NCBI GenBank assembly: GCA_050246915.1
Contig: JBFWVD010000095.1
Coordinates: 1-16,872 of the forward strand
Source of the DNA: JBFWVD01 sp050246915
GTDB lineage: Bacteria; Actinomycetota; Acidimicrobiia; Acidimicrobiales; Ilumatobacteraceae
DNA length: 16,872 bases
Direction: 5' to 3'
Shown piece by piece: positions 1 through 5,927 of the stretch (the first letter of the stretch is position 1; every line of letters begins with the position of its first letter). The notes beneath the pieces were generated by a model. The model did not search any database. It had not been told where the DNA came from and was given only the letters and a program-made list of their open reading frames with translations. The position numbers and the translations under genes are program-made.

Positions 1-1
1 G

Positions 2-43
2 GCGCAGATCGAGCGCGATGCGGCGCTGCGAGGTTCGGACTAG
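2..43 (+). CDS. 3' end of an upstream gene (partial)
   Basis: The first frame-2 stretch reads AQIERDAALRGSD and ends with TAG at 41-43. The composition looks like a normal charged protein tail, and the other two frames are less protein-like. Too little remains to name a family. Its stop codon overlaps the proposed -35 element of the csbD-like gene. Confidence 0.3.
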   Translation, partial: AQIERDAALRGSD

Positions 44-63
44 CAGGGCGGTCGGACGGGTAG
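38..63 (+). promoter_or_regulatory. Possible SigB/SigF-type promoter of the csbD-like gene
   Basis: GACT at 38-41, a 16-nt spacer and GGGTAG at 58-63 fit the relaxed actinobacterial SigB form GNNT-N14-16-GGGTA. The -35 is weaker than the GTTT seen elsewhere in this window. Transcription would start near 70, leaving a leader of about 65 nt with a good ribosome site before the ATG at 135. CsbD is a classical sigma-B regulon member in Bacillus, which makes the assignment sensible. Confidence 0.45.
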
Positions 64-134
64 CAGAAGATCAGCGATGCAGCGACGCATCGAGCGGATC
101 ACGTCATCCGATGACCACGTCGAAGGAGAACAGC

Positions 135-326
135 ATGGGTGAGCGCATGGATGAAGCCAAGGGACGCATGAAGGAAGCGGCTGGAAAGCTCGCCGACGAT
201 CCAGAGCTGGAGCGGCGAGGCAAGGAAGATCGTATGGCGGGCAAGTTGAAGGGTGCGGTCGAGCACGGCAAGGACAAGCTCGAGGAGTGGATCGACGACG
301 GCAAGGAGAAGACGCGACGGGAGTGA
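135..326 (+). CDS. CsbD family general stress protein
   Basis: A small, very hydrophilic 63-residue protein rich in Lys, Glu and Asp. It carries the CsbD signature: an N-terminal MDEAKGRMKEAAGKLADDPELE stretch (abridged here) followed by KLKG and an amphipathic Lys/Glu helix. CsbD proteins are abundant small helical proteins of unknown biochemical role, induced by general stress and sigma-B dependent in Bacillus. The ATG at 135 is chosen because AAGGAG at 123-128 lies 6 nt upstream. Earlier in-frame ATGs at 18 and 111 lack such a site and would add an atypical tail. A GNNT/GGGTAG promoter lies upstream and a strong terminator follows the stop. There are no membrane segments or signal peptide. 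Family assignment is confident; the function beyond stress protection is unknown. Confidence 0.88.
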   Translation: MGERMDEAKGRMKEAAGKLADDPELERRGKEDRMAGKLKGAVEHGKDKLEEWIDDGKEKTRRE

Positions 327-330
327 CCCG

Positions 331-386
331 CTCGGGAAGGCCCGAGACGCCCCGGTGGGATCAGGTGTGGATTCCACCGGGGCGTT
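331..386 (+). terminator. Tandem hairpins ending the csbD-like gene
   Basis: Directly after the stop, CTCGGG (331-336) and CCCGAG (341-346) form a 6-bp stem with a 4-nt loop. A perfect 12-bp stem follows, with arms at 347-358 and 374-385 and a 15-nt loop. A weak T-rich run (GTTTT at 391-395) lies a few bases downstream. The second hairpin is very GC-rich and is the probable terminator. Confidence 0.75.
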
Positions 387-417
387 CGCCGTTTTGGGGC
401 CCCGTTGAAGGAGCCGC

Positions 418-442
418 GTTTGGGGCCTGACCCGTTGGGTAG
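418..442 (+). promoter_or_regulatory. SigB/SigF-type promoter of the CBM48 gene
   Basis: GTTT at 418-421, a 15-nt spacer and GGGTAG at 437-442. This matches the SigF/SigB-family consensus GTTT-N14-17-GGGTA. It sits in the short gap between the csbD-like terminator and the CBM48 gene. The predicted start near 449 gives a leader of about 65 nt containing the AGGAGG site at 504-509. Confidence 0.7.
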
Positions 443-514
443 CGAATGGACGGGTCGACCGGCACGGGAAGATGATCGTTGTGTGCCACGTGGTCGAGGA
501 GCGAGGAGGTTGCG

Positions 515-964
515 TTGTTCTCAGCAGTTCGACCAGTAGATGATGGCTCGATCGAAGTGGTGTTCACCCTTCCCGGCTGCGTCCGTGCGAGTACCGTGGC
601 ACTCGTCGGCGAGTTCAACAACTGGTCCCGAGACGCGAATGTGATGGCCCTCACGAGCGAAGGCGATTGGACGGTGACCGTCGCTCTGGCCCCCGGGCGC
701 TATCGGTTCCGCTACGTCGCCGACGATGATCGATGGCTCAACGACTGGGCCGCCGACGACTACGTGCCCAATGCTTTCGGTGGCGAAGACTCCGTCGTGC
801 TCGTTGCCAGGCCCAGCGAGTCACGGCGTGACGCTGCGGAGCCGCTCGCTGGCTTCGGACGTGGTCTCGACCGGCCGCCGCTGGATCGAGCGGCGTCGCC
901 GATAGAGCGCGACCGCCACGGCGATCACGGTGACTGCAGCGAACCCGGCCGGCCAACGACGTAG
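515..964 (+). CDS. Free-standing CBM48 (glycogen-binding/isoamylase-N-like) domain protein
   Basis: A 149-residue protein that is essentially one CBM48/AMPK-type carbohydrate-binding beta-sandwich. VGEFNNW lies at residues 31-37, GDW near 50-52, the strand GRYRFRYV at 61-68, and DRWLNDW followed by DDYVPNAFGG around 72-90. In glycogen-branching and debranching enzymes this domain precedes a catalytic barrel, but no catalytic domain is present here. It may bind glycogen or a similar alpha-glucan, or be a regulatory partner. I place the start at the TTG at 515, because AGGAGG at 504-509 is 5 nt upstream. A TTG at 479 is possible but has no such site. Residues after about 98 are a low-complexity polar tail, and its coding DNA overlaps the end of the opposite-strand gene for 144 bp. 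A SigB/SigF-like promoter precedes it. Confidence 0.8.
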   Translation: MFSAVRPVDDGSIEVVFTLPGCVRASTVALVGEFNNWSRDANVMALTSEGDWTVTVALAPGRYRFRYVADDDRWLNDWAADDYVPNAFGGEDSVVLVARPSESRRDAAEPLAGFGRGLDRPPLDRAASPIERDRHGDHGDCSEPGRPTT

Positions 965-1156
965 CCAGCGCGCCTTCCTCGACACCGGATGGGGCTTGCT
1001 GTCGGCGGTCTCGGCAAGCGAAGTGAACAGGTGTCCGAGCTCCTCTGAGAGGTGAGCGGCGCCAGCGATGGCACTCTCGGCGATGGCGTTCCCTGCGATG
1101 GTGCTCTTGGTGATCGAGTCGTTGATCGAGTCGGTGATGGTCCCGGTGATGGACAT
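821..1156 (-). CDS. Small single-pass membrane protein, unknown function
   Basis: A 111-residue protein I do not recognise. Residues 1-35 are a quasi-repetitive Ser/Thr/Ile/Ala segment (SITGTITDSINDSITKS, then IAGNAIAESAIAG). A basic linker (RKARWLRRW) and one transmembrane helix at about 69-85 come next, then a positive RRRR cluster and a polar tail. Positive charges flank both ends of the helix, so orientation is unclear. The ATG at 1156 is chosen because AGGAG (complement of 1166-1170) lies 9 nt upstream. Upstream in-frame codons look non-coding. The 3' end overlaps the CBM48 tail on the opposite strand. The minus-strand GGGTAC at 1259-1254 lacks a convincing -35. The gene is probably real given the start signal and the membrane segment. 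Confidence 0.65.
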   Translation of the reverse strand: MSITGTITDSINDSITKSTIAGNAIAESAIAGAAHLSEELGHLFTSLAETADSKPHPVSRKARWLRRWPAGFAAVTVIAVAVALYRRRRSIQRRPVETTSEASERLRSVTP

Positions 1157-1314
1157 GATGAGTAGCTCCTGGACATGGATCGATCGGGCCGCGCGCGACC
1201 TGATGGCACTTGTGCGGAGGGACTTCCCGATCCGGCCAACGACGAAACCAGGCGTACCCTGCGACGGGGCTTCGAGATGTCGCCGGGGCCCTTCCATCGA
1301 ACACACAGTCCAGA

Positions 1315-1326
1315 TACGGTGCTCTC
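1315..1326 (+). promoter_or_regulatory. Leaderless-type -10 box of the first STAS gene
   Basis: TACGGT at 1315-1320 lies 6 nt before the ATG at 1327, and there is no ribosome-binding site. This is the usual layout for leaderless actinobacterial mRNAs. The -35 region is poor. Confidence 0.45.
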
Positions 1327-1629
1327 ATGCCCGATCGTGCAGAACCTCTTGGCATCGTTTCCACATCGACCGGTTGGATCGTGTCGGGCGAGGTCGACGC
1401 GCACTCCGCGCCGATGTTGGCTGAAGCTCTGGCCACCATGCCGGTTGCGCAGTCCACTCTCGACCTCGGTGGTGTGTCGTTCATGGACTCGAGCGGGCTC
1501 CGAGTTCTCGTGGAAGCAACGAAGCGCGCTCGGGCCAGCGGCGGCGATCTTGTCGTCGTCAACGTCACCAACGCCGTGTCGCGTCTGGTCGCCATCGGCG
1601 GTCTGTCCGATCACCTCACCGTTCGTTGA
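1327..1629 (+). CDS. STAS domain anti-sigma factor antagonist (RsbV/SpoIIAA-like)
   Basis: A 100-residue single-domain STAS protein. It shows the family pattern: an early beta strand with WIVSGEVDAHSAP (residues 17-29), STLDLGGVSFMDSSGLRVL (43-61, abridged) with the regulatory serine in DSSG at 54-57, and a C-terminal GLSDHLTVR. In partner switching, the unphosphorylated form binds the RsbW-type anti-sigma protein and frees the sigma factor; the kinase inactivates it by phosphorylating that serine. The ATG at 1327 gives the usual length, and the longer frame upstream adds junk residues. The gene stands apart from the phosphatase/STAS operon at 3.9-5.9 kb but probably feeds the same sigma factor. 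Hairpins follow its stop. Partner specificity cannot be told from sequence. Confidence 0.9.
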   Translation: MPDRAEPLGIVSTSTGWIVSGEVDAHSAPMLAEALATMPVAQSTLDLGGVSFMDSSGLRVLVEATKRARASGGDLVVVNVTNAVSRLVAIGGLSDHLTVR

Positions 1630-1631
1630 GG

Positions 1632-1680
1632 CGCCCCAGTGGGGCGAGAGCTCCGCGGCTCGGCAAGCCAGGTTGCTCTC
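1632..1680. terminator. Hairpins between convergent genes
   Basis: CGCCCC (1632-1637) and GGGGCG (1641-1646) form a tight hairpin with a 3-nt loop. GAGAGC (1646-1651) can pair with GCTCTC (1675-1680). There is no T-run. The pair sits between the ends of the STAS gene (plus) and the zinc-ribbon gene (minus) and could serve both. Confidence 0.45.
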
Positions 1681-1688
1681 GTGGGTGC

Positions 1689-2279
1689 TCAGCCGGGTGG
1701 GGGACAGAATTCGTAGGGCGACATGTCGGCACTGAGCGGCGGGGGTAGCGCGACGAGTACGTCTGCCTCGTCGGCATCGGCCTCAGGTCCGTAGGACGTC
1801 ACCAACAACCCGTGCTCTCCGCACGCCGGGCAGCGCAGAGCAGACACCGTCGACATGTCGTCAGGATCGGTTGCGCCTTCGAGGCGGTGCAGCCACAGAC
1901 GGGTCATGGCCGCCGGTCTCGAAACGACATGGCAGTTGCTACACCTGATCCCAACTGCGGTGGTCCCTGGAATTGTCGCGATCGTCATGTCAGCGGGAAA
2001 GCCATCTCTACGGGCCTGCCCGACGATGTCTGTCATCGAAGCCGGGTCGCCGGGTACGGCCGCTGCGGCGAACGAAGCCTCGTCGGCACGGTGAACATGG
2101 TCGGCTCGGTCAACGCCATGGTCAGCATTGATGTGCTTGCGCTTTGCGCTGATCCGACGGGCCCGCTCCGACCATCGGTGTGTTCGTGCCTTCATCGAGC
2201 GTCTGCGCTGCGTGCCCGAGCTCGGGTCGGCGAACCACATCGCCGCGGCGCCTGCGACTATCCATTTGGCCCGGGTCAC
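1689..2279 (-). CDS. Dps-coupled membrane-anchored zinc-ribbon protein, unknown function
   Basis: A 196-residue protein not matching a named family that I know. Residues 5-16 (WIVAGAAAMWFADP region) form a short hydrophobic segment followed by DPSSGTQRRRS. This resembles the small-hydrophobic plus FxDPxxGxxRR motif of many actinobacterial YtxH-like envelope proteins. A basic linker follows. The C-terminal half has two Cys pairs, CSNC (113-116) and CPAC (150-153), about 33 residues apart, which should bind zinc, then an acidic Pro-rich tail. The GTG at 2279 is chosen because it overlaps the dps stop as GTGA and is preceded by GGGAGG. An ATG at 2036 would give only the zinc-ribbon half but lacks a ribosome site. 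Coupling to dps suggests co-expression under stress. A two-gene interpretation cannot be fully excluded. Confidence 0.65.
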   Translation of the reverse strand: MTRAKWIVAGAAAMWFADPSSGTQRRRSMKARTHRWSERARRISAKRKHINADHGVDRADHVHRADEASFAAAAVPGDPASMTDIVGQARRDGFPADMTIATIPGTTAVGIRCSNCHVVSRPAAMTRLWLHRLEGATDPDDMSTVSALRCPACGEHGLLVTSYGPEADADEADVLVALPPPLSADMSPYEFCPPPG

Positions 2280-2917
2280 CGACCGACCTCCCGGCCTCCG
2301 TTGGTGGCGGCGACACGCACATCGCCAGCGGCGCCCGTTCGGTCGGTCTTGGAGCCAGCGCTGCGATGGATGACGTCGCCGTCGCTGTCCTTGAGGTGCG
2401 CACGTACGAACCATTGGAACAGTTCGAGCTGTGCAATGTGCCCGATGAACAGATCCTCTGACACGCGGTCGATCTCACCGAGCTGCTCCATCGTTCGGCG
2501 ATGGTCGGTGAGCACCCCGCTGTACACCTCGTCGAGTGCTGCGAGGTGGCGCACTGCCGGTGCACGGTTGAGTTCGTAGTCGTCCCACGACCGCATAGCC
2601 GTGATGGCTCCTGGCGTACCGAGCGGCTCGCCGCCGATCGTTGAGATGCGCTCCGCCACTTGATCGGACATGGTGCGCACGACGTCGACTTGTGGATCGA
2701 GCATCTCGTGGATGGCGATGAAGTTCATGCCGACCACGTTCCAGTGGATGTGCTTCAAGGTCAGCTGCAGGTCGAGCAGGCACACGAGGCGTTCCTGCAG
2801 CAGAGACACGACTTTCGACGCCGCTGCGTCGTCGAGCGTCGGGACGGTTGCTGCGATCCTGGTGTTGTTCGGAACCTCGGTACTGCTCGGGTGTGCGGTA
2901 CTGGTAGTGGGTGCCAT
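2276..2917 (-). CDS. dps: Dps family ferritin-like DNA-protection protein
   Basis: A 213-residue Dps protein. Such proteins form cytoplasmic dodecamers that oxidise and store iron using peroxide, and many also bind DNA. The inter-subunit ferroxidase residues are visible in KHIHWNVVG (about 54-62), then AIHEMLDPQVD (67-77), followed by the helix with MSDQVAERI. The core ends near residue 185. An N-terminal polar extension of about 25 residues and a basic C-terminal tail may serve DNA binding or assembly. The ATG at 2917 has GGAGGA 7 nt upstream. A near-perfect SigB/SigF-type promoter lies between it and the sigma-factor gene, so it is probably a direct target of its neighbour. The last bases overlap the next gene (GTGA), indicating translational coupling. 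Confidence 0.95.
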   Translation of the reverse strand: MAPTTSTAHPSSTEVPNNTRIAATVPTLDDAAASKVVSLLQERLVCLLDLQLTLKHIHWNVVGMNFIAIHEMLDPQVDVVRTMSDQVAERISTIGGEPLGTPGAITAMRSWDDYELNRAPAVRHLAALDEVYSGVLTDHRRTMEQLGEIDRVSEDLFIGHIAQLELFQWFVRAHLKDSDGDVIHRSAGSKTDRTGAAGDVRVAATNGGREVGR

Positions 2918-2957
2918 GAGATCGTCCTCCTCGTTGAGCGGGATGGCCTTCTGGGAG

Positions 2958-2983
2958 GTACCCGAGCATCGGCGGAGGCAAAC
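2958..2983 (-). promoter_or_regulatory. SigB/SigF-type promoter of dps
   Basis: On the minus strand GTTT (complement of 2980-2983), a 16-nt spacer and GGGTAC (complement of 2958-2963). It lies in the gap between the sigma gene and dps. Transcription starting near 2951 gives a leader of about 34 nt with a strong GGAGGA site. Confidence 0.78.
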
Positions 2984-3028
2984 CGTGCCATGCTGCGCGG
3001 CGCTGTTGGGTGCCAGCGCCCGTATGAG

Positions 3029-3784
3029 TCAGTCCGGCTCGATCATCGAGCGCATCAGATCGAGGGACCTACGCAGTAGACGCGACACGTGCATCTGGGA
3101 GACCCCCACCTTGTCGGCGATCTGCTGCTGGGTGAGCCGCTCGAAGAACCGCAACGTGACGATCTCGCGCTCGCGCTCTGGCAGCTTGGCGATGAGCCCA
3201 GCCACGACCTCGCCATCGACGAAAGCATCGAACCCTGCCTCCGTCGAGGTCAGCGCGGCGGCGTGGTGCGTCGAACGCTGATCGGTGCTGCCGGCAGGTG
3301 GTCGGTCGAGCGAGTCGACGTCGTAGGCCGCTGAGGCCGACAAGCCACGCAACACGTCGTCTCGATCGATGCGGAGATGCTCGGCGATCTCGGCAACGGT
3401 TGGCGACCGTCCGGCCGCTGCCGTGAGTTCGTCGGTGGCGCGCCGAACGAGCAGGTGCAACTCCTTGCCGGACCGAGGTACGCGCACGACCCACGTGTGG
3501 TCGCGGGCGTGGCGCTTCAGCTCGCCCTCGATCGTGCTGCGGGCGAATGCGGCGAACGGATACCCAAGCGAGGGATCGAACCGATCCACCGCCTTCACCA
3601 GACCGAGCATCGCCACCTGGCGGATGTCGTCATCGGACGGGCGGCCCCGACGGAATCCCTTGGCGATGTGCACGGCCAGTCCCATGTATCGCTCGACGAG
3701 CGCGTTGCGATCCTTGCGATCTCTGTGCTGTGCGAATCGCTCGAACAGCGCCAGATCGTCGTCGGCGTTGCCAGGCGTGGTCAC
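3029..3784 (-). CDS. RNA polymerase sigma factor of the SigB/SigF/SigG (group 3) family
   Basis: A 251-residue alternative sigma factor. Region 2 spans about 25-95, with the signature DIRQVAMLGLVKAVDRFDP followed by FAAFARSTIEGELKRHARD. Region 3 covers about 98-160. Region 4 spans 198-245 with LPEREREIVTLRFF and a helix-turn-helix QQIADKVGVSQMHVSRLLRR. There is no region 1.1. This family serves general stress or development and is held inactive by RsbW-like proteins, and all such partners are encoded nearby. The start is the GTG at 3784: an in-frame TAG lies just upstream, and no ribosome site exists, but TAGCTT is 6 nt before it, suggesting a leaderless mRNA. It is divergent from the phosphatase gene. 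No GTTT/GGGTA promoter precedes the gene itself, so direct autoregulation is not evident. Confidence 0.95.
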   Translation of the reverse strand: MTTPGNADDDLALFERFAQHRDRKDRNALVERYMGLAVHIAKGFRRGRPSDDDIRQVAMLGLVKAVDRFDPSLGYPFAAFARSTIEGELKRHARDHTWVVRVPRSGKELHLLVRRATDELTAAAGRSPTVAEIAEHLRIDRDDVLRGLSASAAYDVDSLDRPPAGSTDQRSTHHAAALTSTEAGFDAFVDGEVVAGLIAKLPEREREIVTLRFFERLTQQQIADKVGVSQMHVSRLLRRSLDLMRSMIEPD

Positions 3785-3796
3785 GGGAGAAAGCTA
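3785..3796 (-). promoter_or_regulatory. Leaderless-type -10 box of the sigma gene
   Basis: On the minus strand TAGCTT (complement of 3791-3796) lies 6 nt before the GTG at 3784. No Shine-Dalgarno site is present. The -35 region is not recognisable. Confidence 0.4.
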
Positions 3797-3837
3797 CCGC
3801 CGCACGGCGCCCGCCTTCGCGACGATGGCGTTGTCAT

Positions 3838-3892
3838 GGGTGACAGATGTCGGTGTCACCCGATCGGGTTCATTTGGTCGGAGTGGGTGACA
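3838..3892. promoter_or_regulatory. Inverted repeat plus third half-site between the sigma and phosphatase genes
   Basis: GGGTGACA (3838-3845) and TGTCACCC (3854-3861) form a perfect 8-bp inverted repeat with an 8-nt spacer. A third GGGTGACA lies at 3885-3892. A palindrome CCCGATCGGG overlaps at 3859-3868. The position between two divergent regulatory genes suggests an operator, though the first pair could also fold as a hairpin. The third copy can be read as a poor SigB-like -10 (GGGTGA) for the phosphatase gene. Confidence 0.5.
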
Positions 3893-3931
3893 AAACGCCG
3901 TCGGCCAGGCCATAGCCGACGTTTGCGTGCG

Positions 3932-3944
3932 TAGTGTCGACCGT
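3932..3944 (+). promoter_or_regulatory. Leaderless-type -10 box of the phosphatase gene
   Basis: TAGTGT at 3932-3937 lies 7 nt before the ATG at 3945, and there is no ribosome-binding site. This favours 3945 over the GTG at 3927, which lies upstream of the box. Confidence 0.45.
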
Positions 3945-5561
3945 ATGTTGCCCATGGCCCGATCGAGCCATACGTTCGGGCTGCGGCACCGACTCGCGTC
4001 TGCGGCAGCAACCTTCGTCACCTTGCTGATGGTTGGTGCGGTGCTTTCCATCGTGATGATCAACGGCTGGTCCTCGGCACTGGAGCGGCGCCGGACGAGC
4101 CGTGCCGCGCTCGTGGAGATCAACGCGCTGCAGACCGGCTACGGCGAGCAGGGCAGCGGTGTTCAGGGGTTCGTCCTGACCGCTGATCGGCGCTACCTCG
4201 ACACGTTCGATGAGGGCATCCGCCGCGTGGGATCGGCCTACCAGTCGTTGTCCCGCATGACGATGCCGGGCGAGCGGTTCGATCGATCGATCGAGACGTT
4301 GCGTGCCGCCGGAGACGAGTGGCTGATCGCCGCGCTGCGGCCGCTCGTTGCCAGTACCCAGGCGGGTGAACTCCCCAGCAGCGAGGTGATCGAAGCAGGC
4401 CGGTTGCGTTATGAGGTGCTGCGCCACCAACTCGACTCCACTCGCTCACAGCTCGACGCGGCGGTGCAGCATGCCGAAAGCCGTTCACATCGGTTCGAGC
4501 AGCTGGCGGTGACAGCGCTGCTGTTCGCGTTCGGATCCGGCCTCGTGTTCGCCGTCGTCATCTTGGTGTTGATACGTCGATGGATGCTCGACCCTCTGCG
4601 GGAGCTCACCATTGCCACCGTCGCCGTTGCTCACGGCGAACCGACGGCGATCCCTCGGCCGCTGGCCGAGGAGCTGTCGATCGTCGCTGACGCCGTCGAC
4701 TTCCTGCAACGTTCGAAGTCCGAGGAGCGCGACAACGCGCTGCGGGCAATGCAGGGTCTGGAACAGACCGCCATCTTGGCCTTGCGCGTGCGCTCGGAGC
4801 TGGCCAACGAGATCGGCACACCTCCGCCCGGGTGGGACGCGCACTGTTCGTTGCGCAGCGCCGAGGGCGTCGTGGCCGGAGACTGCATCGACACCGGACT
4901 CCTCGACTCTTCGACGATGTTCGTGGTGGTCCTCGACGTCACCGGTCACGGCGCCACGGCAGCTTTGCATGCGCTGCGAGCAAAGTCCTTGGCCCGCATG
5001 GGTCTCAAGTCCGGGCTGCAGCCCGGTGAGGCGATCGAGCTGGTGTCGCGACATCAGCGCGCCGATGAACACAGCCAGTACCTCACTGCATTCGTCGCGC
5101 TGGTCGACCTCGTGAACGGCGTCTGCCGATACGCCAACGCCGGTCACCCACCGGCACTGCTGGTCGGCCCGGACTCGACGACGGCGTTGTCGGCGACAGG
5201 TCCCTTGGTCGGACCCTTCGATGCTTCCTGGCGCACCGAGTCTGTACAGATCGCGTTGGGAGAGACGTTGCTGGTGCACAGCGACGGTCTCACCGAAGTC
5301 CGCGGACCTGCAGATGACTGGTTCGGCGAAGACCGACTGAGGTCCGCACTCCAGGCTCTGGTCGGAGCCGATGCGGCGACGATCGTCGCCCGGCTCGAGG
5401 AGACGGTCCGGGCCCATCGTGTGGGACCCCAGAGCGACGATGTGACACTGTTGGTCTTGCAACGGCAGGGTAGCGCCGCGGTGCTCAACGTGTTGCCCCC
5501 AGATCCAGCTCACGAGACGCGTTTGCGCCAGGTCGATGAGCAACGCGACCGGAAGGGTTGA
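3945..5561 (+). CDS. Membrane sensor PP2C phosphatase, CHASE3-HAMP-SpoIIE (RsbU/RsbP type)
   Basis: A 538-residue membrane-bound serine phosphatase. A first transmembrane helix lies at about 18-40. An extracytoplasmic CHASE3-like sensor follows (about 43-180), with the typical GVQGFVLTADRRYLDTFDEG at 72-91. The second helix is at about 188-211, a HAMP linker runs to about 255, and a SpoIIE/PP2C domain covers about 285-508. Metal-binding acidic residues appear in VVAGDC (310-315), LDVTGHG (330-336), HSDGLTE (445-451) and SDDVTLLV (497-504). Such enzymes dephosphorylate the STAS antagonist to switch on the sigma factor; here the input is presumably an envelope or periplasmic signal. It forms an operon with the next STAS gene, its likely substrate. 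A Pro/Arg-rich tail of about 30 residues follows the catalytic core. The stimulus is unknown. Confidence 0.92.
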   Translation: MLPMARSSHTFGLRHRLASAAATFVTLLMVGAVLSIVMINGWSSALERRRTSRAALVEINALQTGYGEQGSGVQGFVLTADRRYLDTFDEGIRRVGSAYQSLSRMTMPGERFDRSIETLRAAGDEWLIAALRPLVASTQAGELPSSEVIEAGRLRYEVLRHQLDSTRSQLDAAVQHAESRSHRFEQLAVTALLFAFGSGLVFAVVILVLIRRWMLDPLRELTIATVAVAHGEPTAIPRPLAEELSIVADAVDFLQRSKSEERDNALRAMQGLEQTAILALRVRSELANEIGTPPPGWDAHCSLRSAEGVVAGDCIDTGLLDSSTMFVVVLDVTGHGATAALHALRAKSLARMGLKSGLQPGEAIELVSRHQRADEHSQYLTAFVALVDLVNGVCRYANAGHPPALLVGPDSTTALSATGPLVGPFDASWRTESVQIALGETLLVHSDGLTEVRGPADDWFGEDRLRSALQALVGADAATIVARLEETVRAHRVGPQSDDVTLLVLQRQGSAAVLNVLPPDPAHETRLRQVDEQRDRKG

Positions 5562-5566
5562 TTGCC

Positions 5567-5905
5567 GTGACACCGATGCCCGATGACCTTGCGAGATCGC
5601 TCGCGGTGACCGAGATGGACGATGGCCTGGCGTTCTCCGGAGAGATCGATTGCGACTCGGTGCGGGTGCTTGGCCCGATGCTCGATCCGCTACCCGGCGA
5701 TGCGGCGGAGGTGCGGCTCGATCTGGCTGCGGTGACGTTCATCGACTCGAGCGGCCTGCGGTTGCTGATCCAGGCGCATCAGCGCGCCGAGACCTCGGGG
5801 CGCTCGCTCGTGCTCGAGCGGCCCTCGCCATCAGTGGCGCGCCTGCTCGACATCTCCGGGCTGCGTGATCACCTCATCATCCGGGACGATTTCGTCGATG
5901 GGTGA
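5567..5905 (+). CDS. STAS domain anti-sigma factor antagonist, phosphatase-linked
   Basis: A 112-residue STAS protein containing AAVTFIDSSGLRLL (residues 54-67) with the phosphorylatable serine in DSSG and a C-terminal GLRDHLIIRDDF. This is the RsbV/SpoIIAA role: it is phosphorylated by an RsbW-like kinase, dephosphorylated by the upstream phosphatase, and sequesters the kinase when unphosphorylated. The GTG at 5567 is chosen because GGAAGGG at 5551-5557 lies 9 nt upstream. The TTG at 5558 overlaps the phosphatase stop but abuts that site. The 5-nt distance from the phosphatase stop implies co-translation. It shares the motif pattern, but little else at a glance, with the STAS protein at 1327, so the two may respond to different inputs. 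It converges on the next gene with 22 bp between stops. Confidence 0.93.
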   Translation: MTPMPDDLARSLAVTEMDDGLAFSGEIDCDSVRVLGPMLDPLPGDAAEVRLDLAAVTFIDSSGLRLLIQAHQRAETSGRSLVLERPSPSVARLLDISGLRDHLIIRDDFVDG

Positions 5906-5927
5906 CCGTGTCGACGGGTGATTGTCT

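Noticed and set aside
1254..1259. Minus-strand GGGTAC upstream of the small membrane protein gene
   Set aside because: The -10 is good but the -35 at the right spacing is ATCT, so it is not supported as a stress promoter.
738..1614. Long overlapping minus-strand frames (285 and 229 codons) around the CBM48 and STAS genes
   Set aside because: Arg/His-rich composition with no start signals or motifs. The frame kept on this strand is the 111-residue one with a ribosome site and a membrane helix.
1743..1748. GGGTAG on the plus strand
   Set aside because: No GTTT or GNNT at 14-17 nt upstream, and it lies antisense inside a gene.
3560..3565. GGGTAT on the minus strand inside the sigma gene
   Set aside because: It encodes the conserved LGYP of region 2, and the nearest GTTC is only 12 nt upstream.
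3927..3944. GTG at 3927 as start of the phosphatase
   Set aside because: It lies upstream of the TAGTGT box that sits 7 nt before the ATG at 3945, and has no ribosome site.
5468..5473. GGGTAG near the end of the phosphatase gene as a promoter for the second STAS gene
   Set aside because: The only -35-like sequence is GTTG at 14 nt. The STAS gene is already coupled to the phosphatase.
4485..5573. A 362-codon minus-strand frame within the phosphatase gene
   Set aside because: The plus strand encodes recognisable HAMP and SpoIIE domains; the antisense frame shows none.
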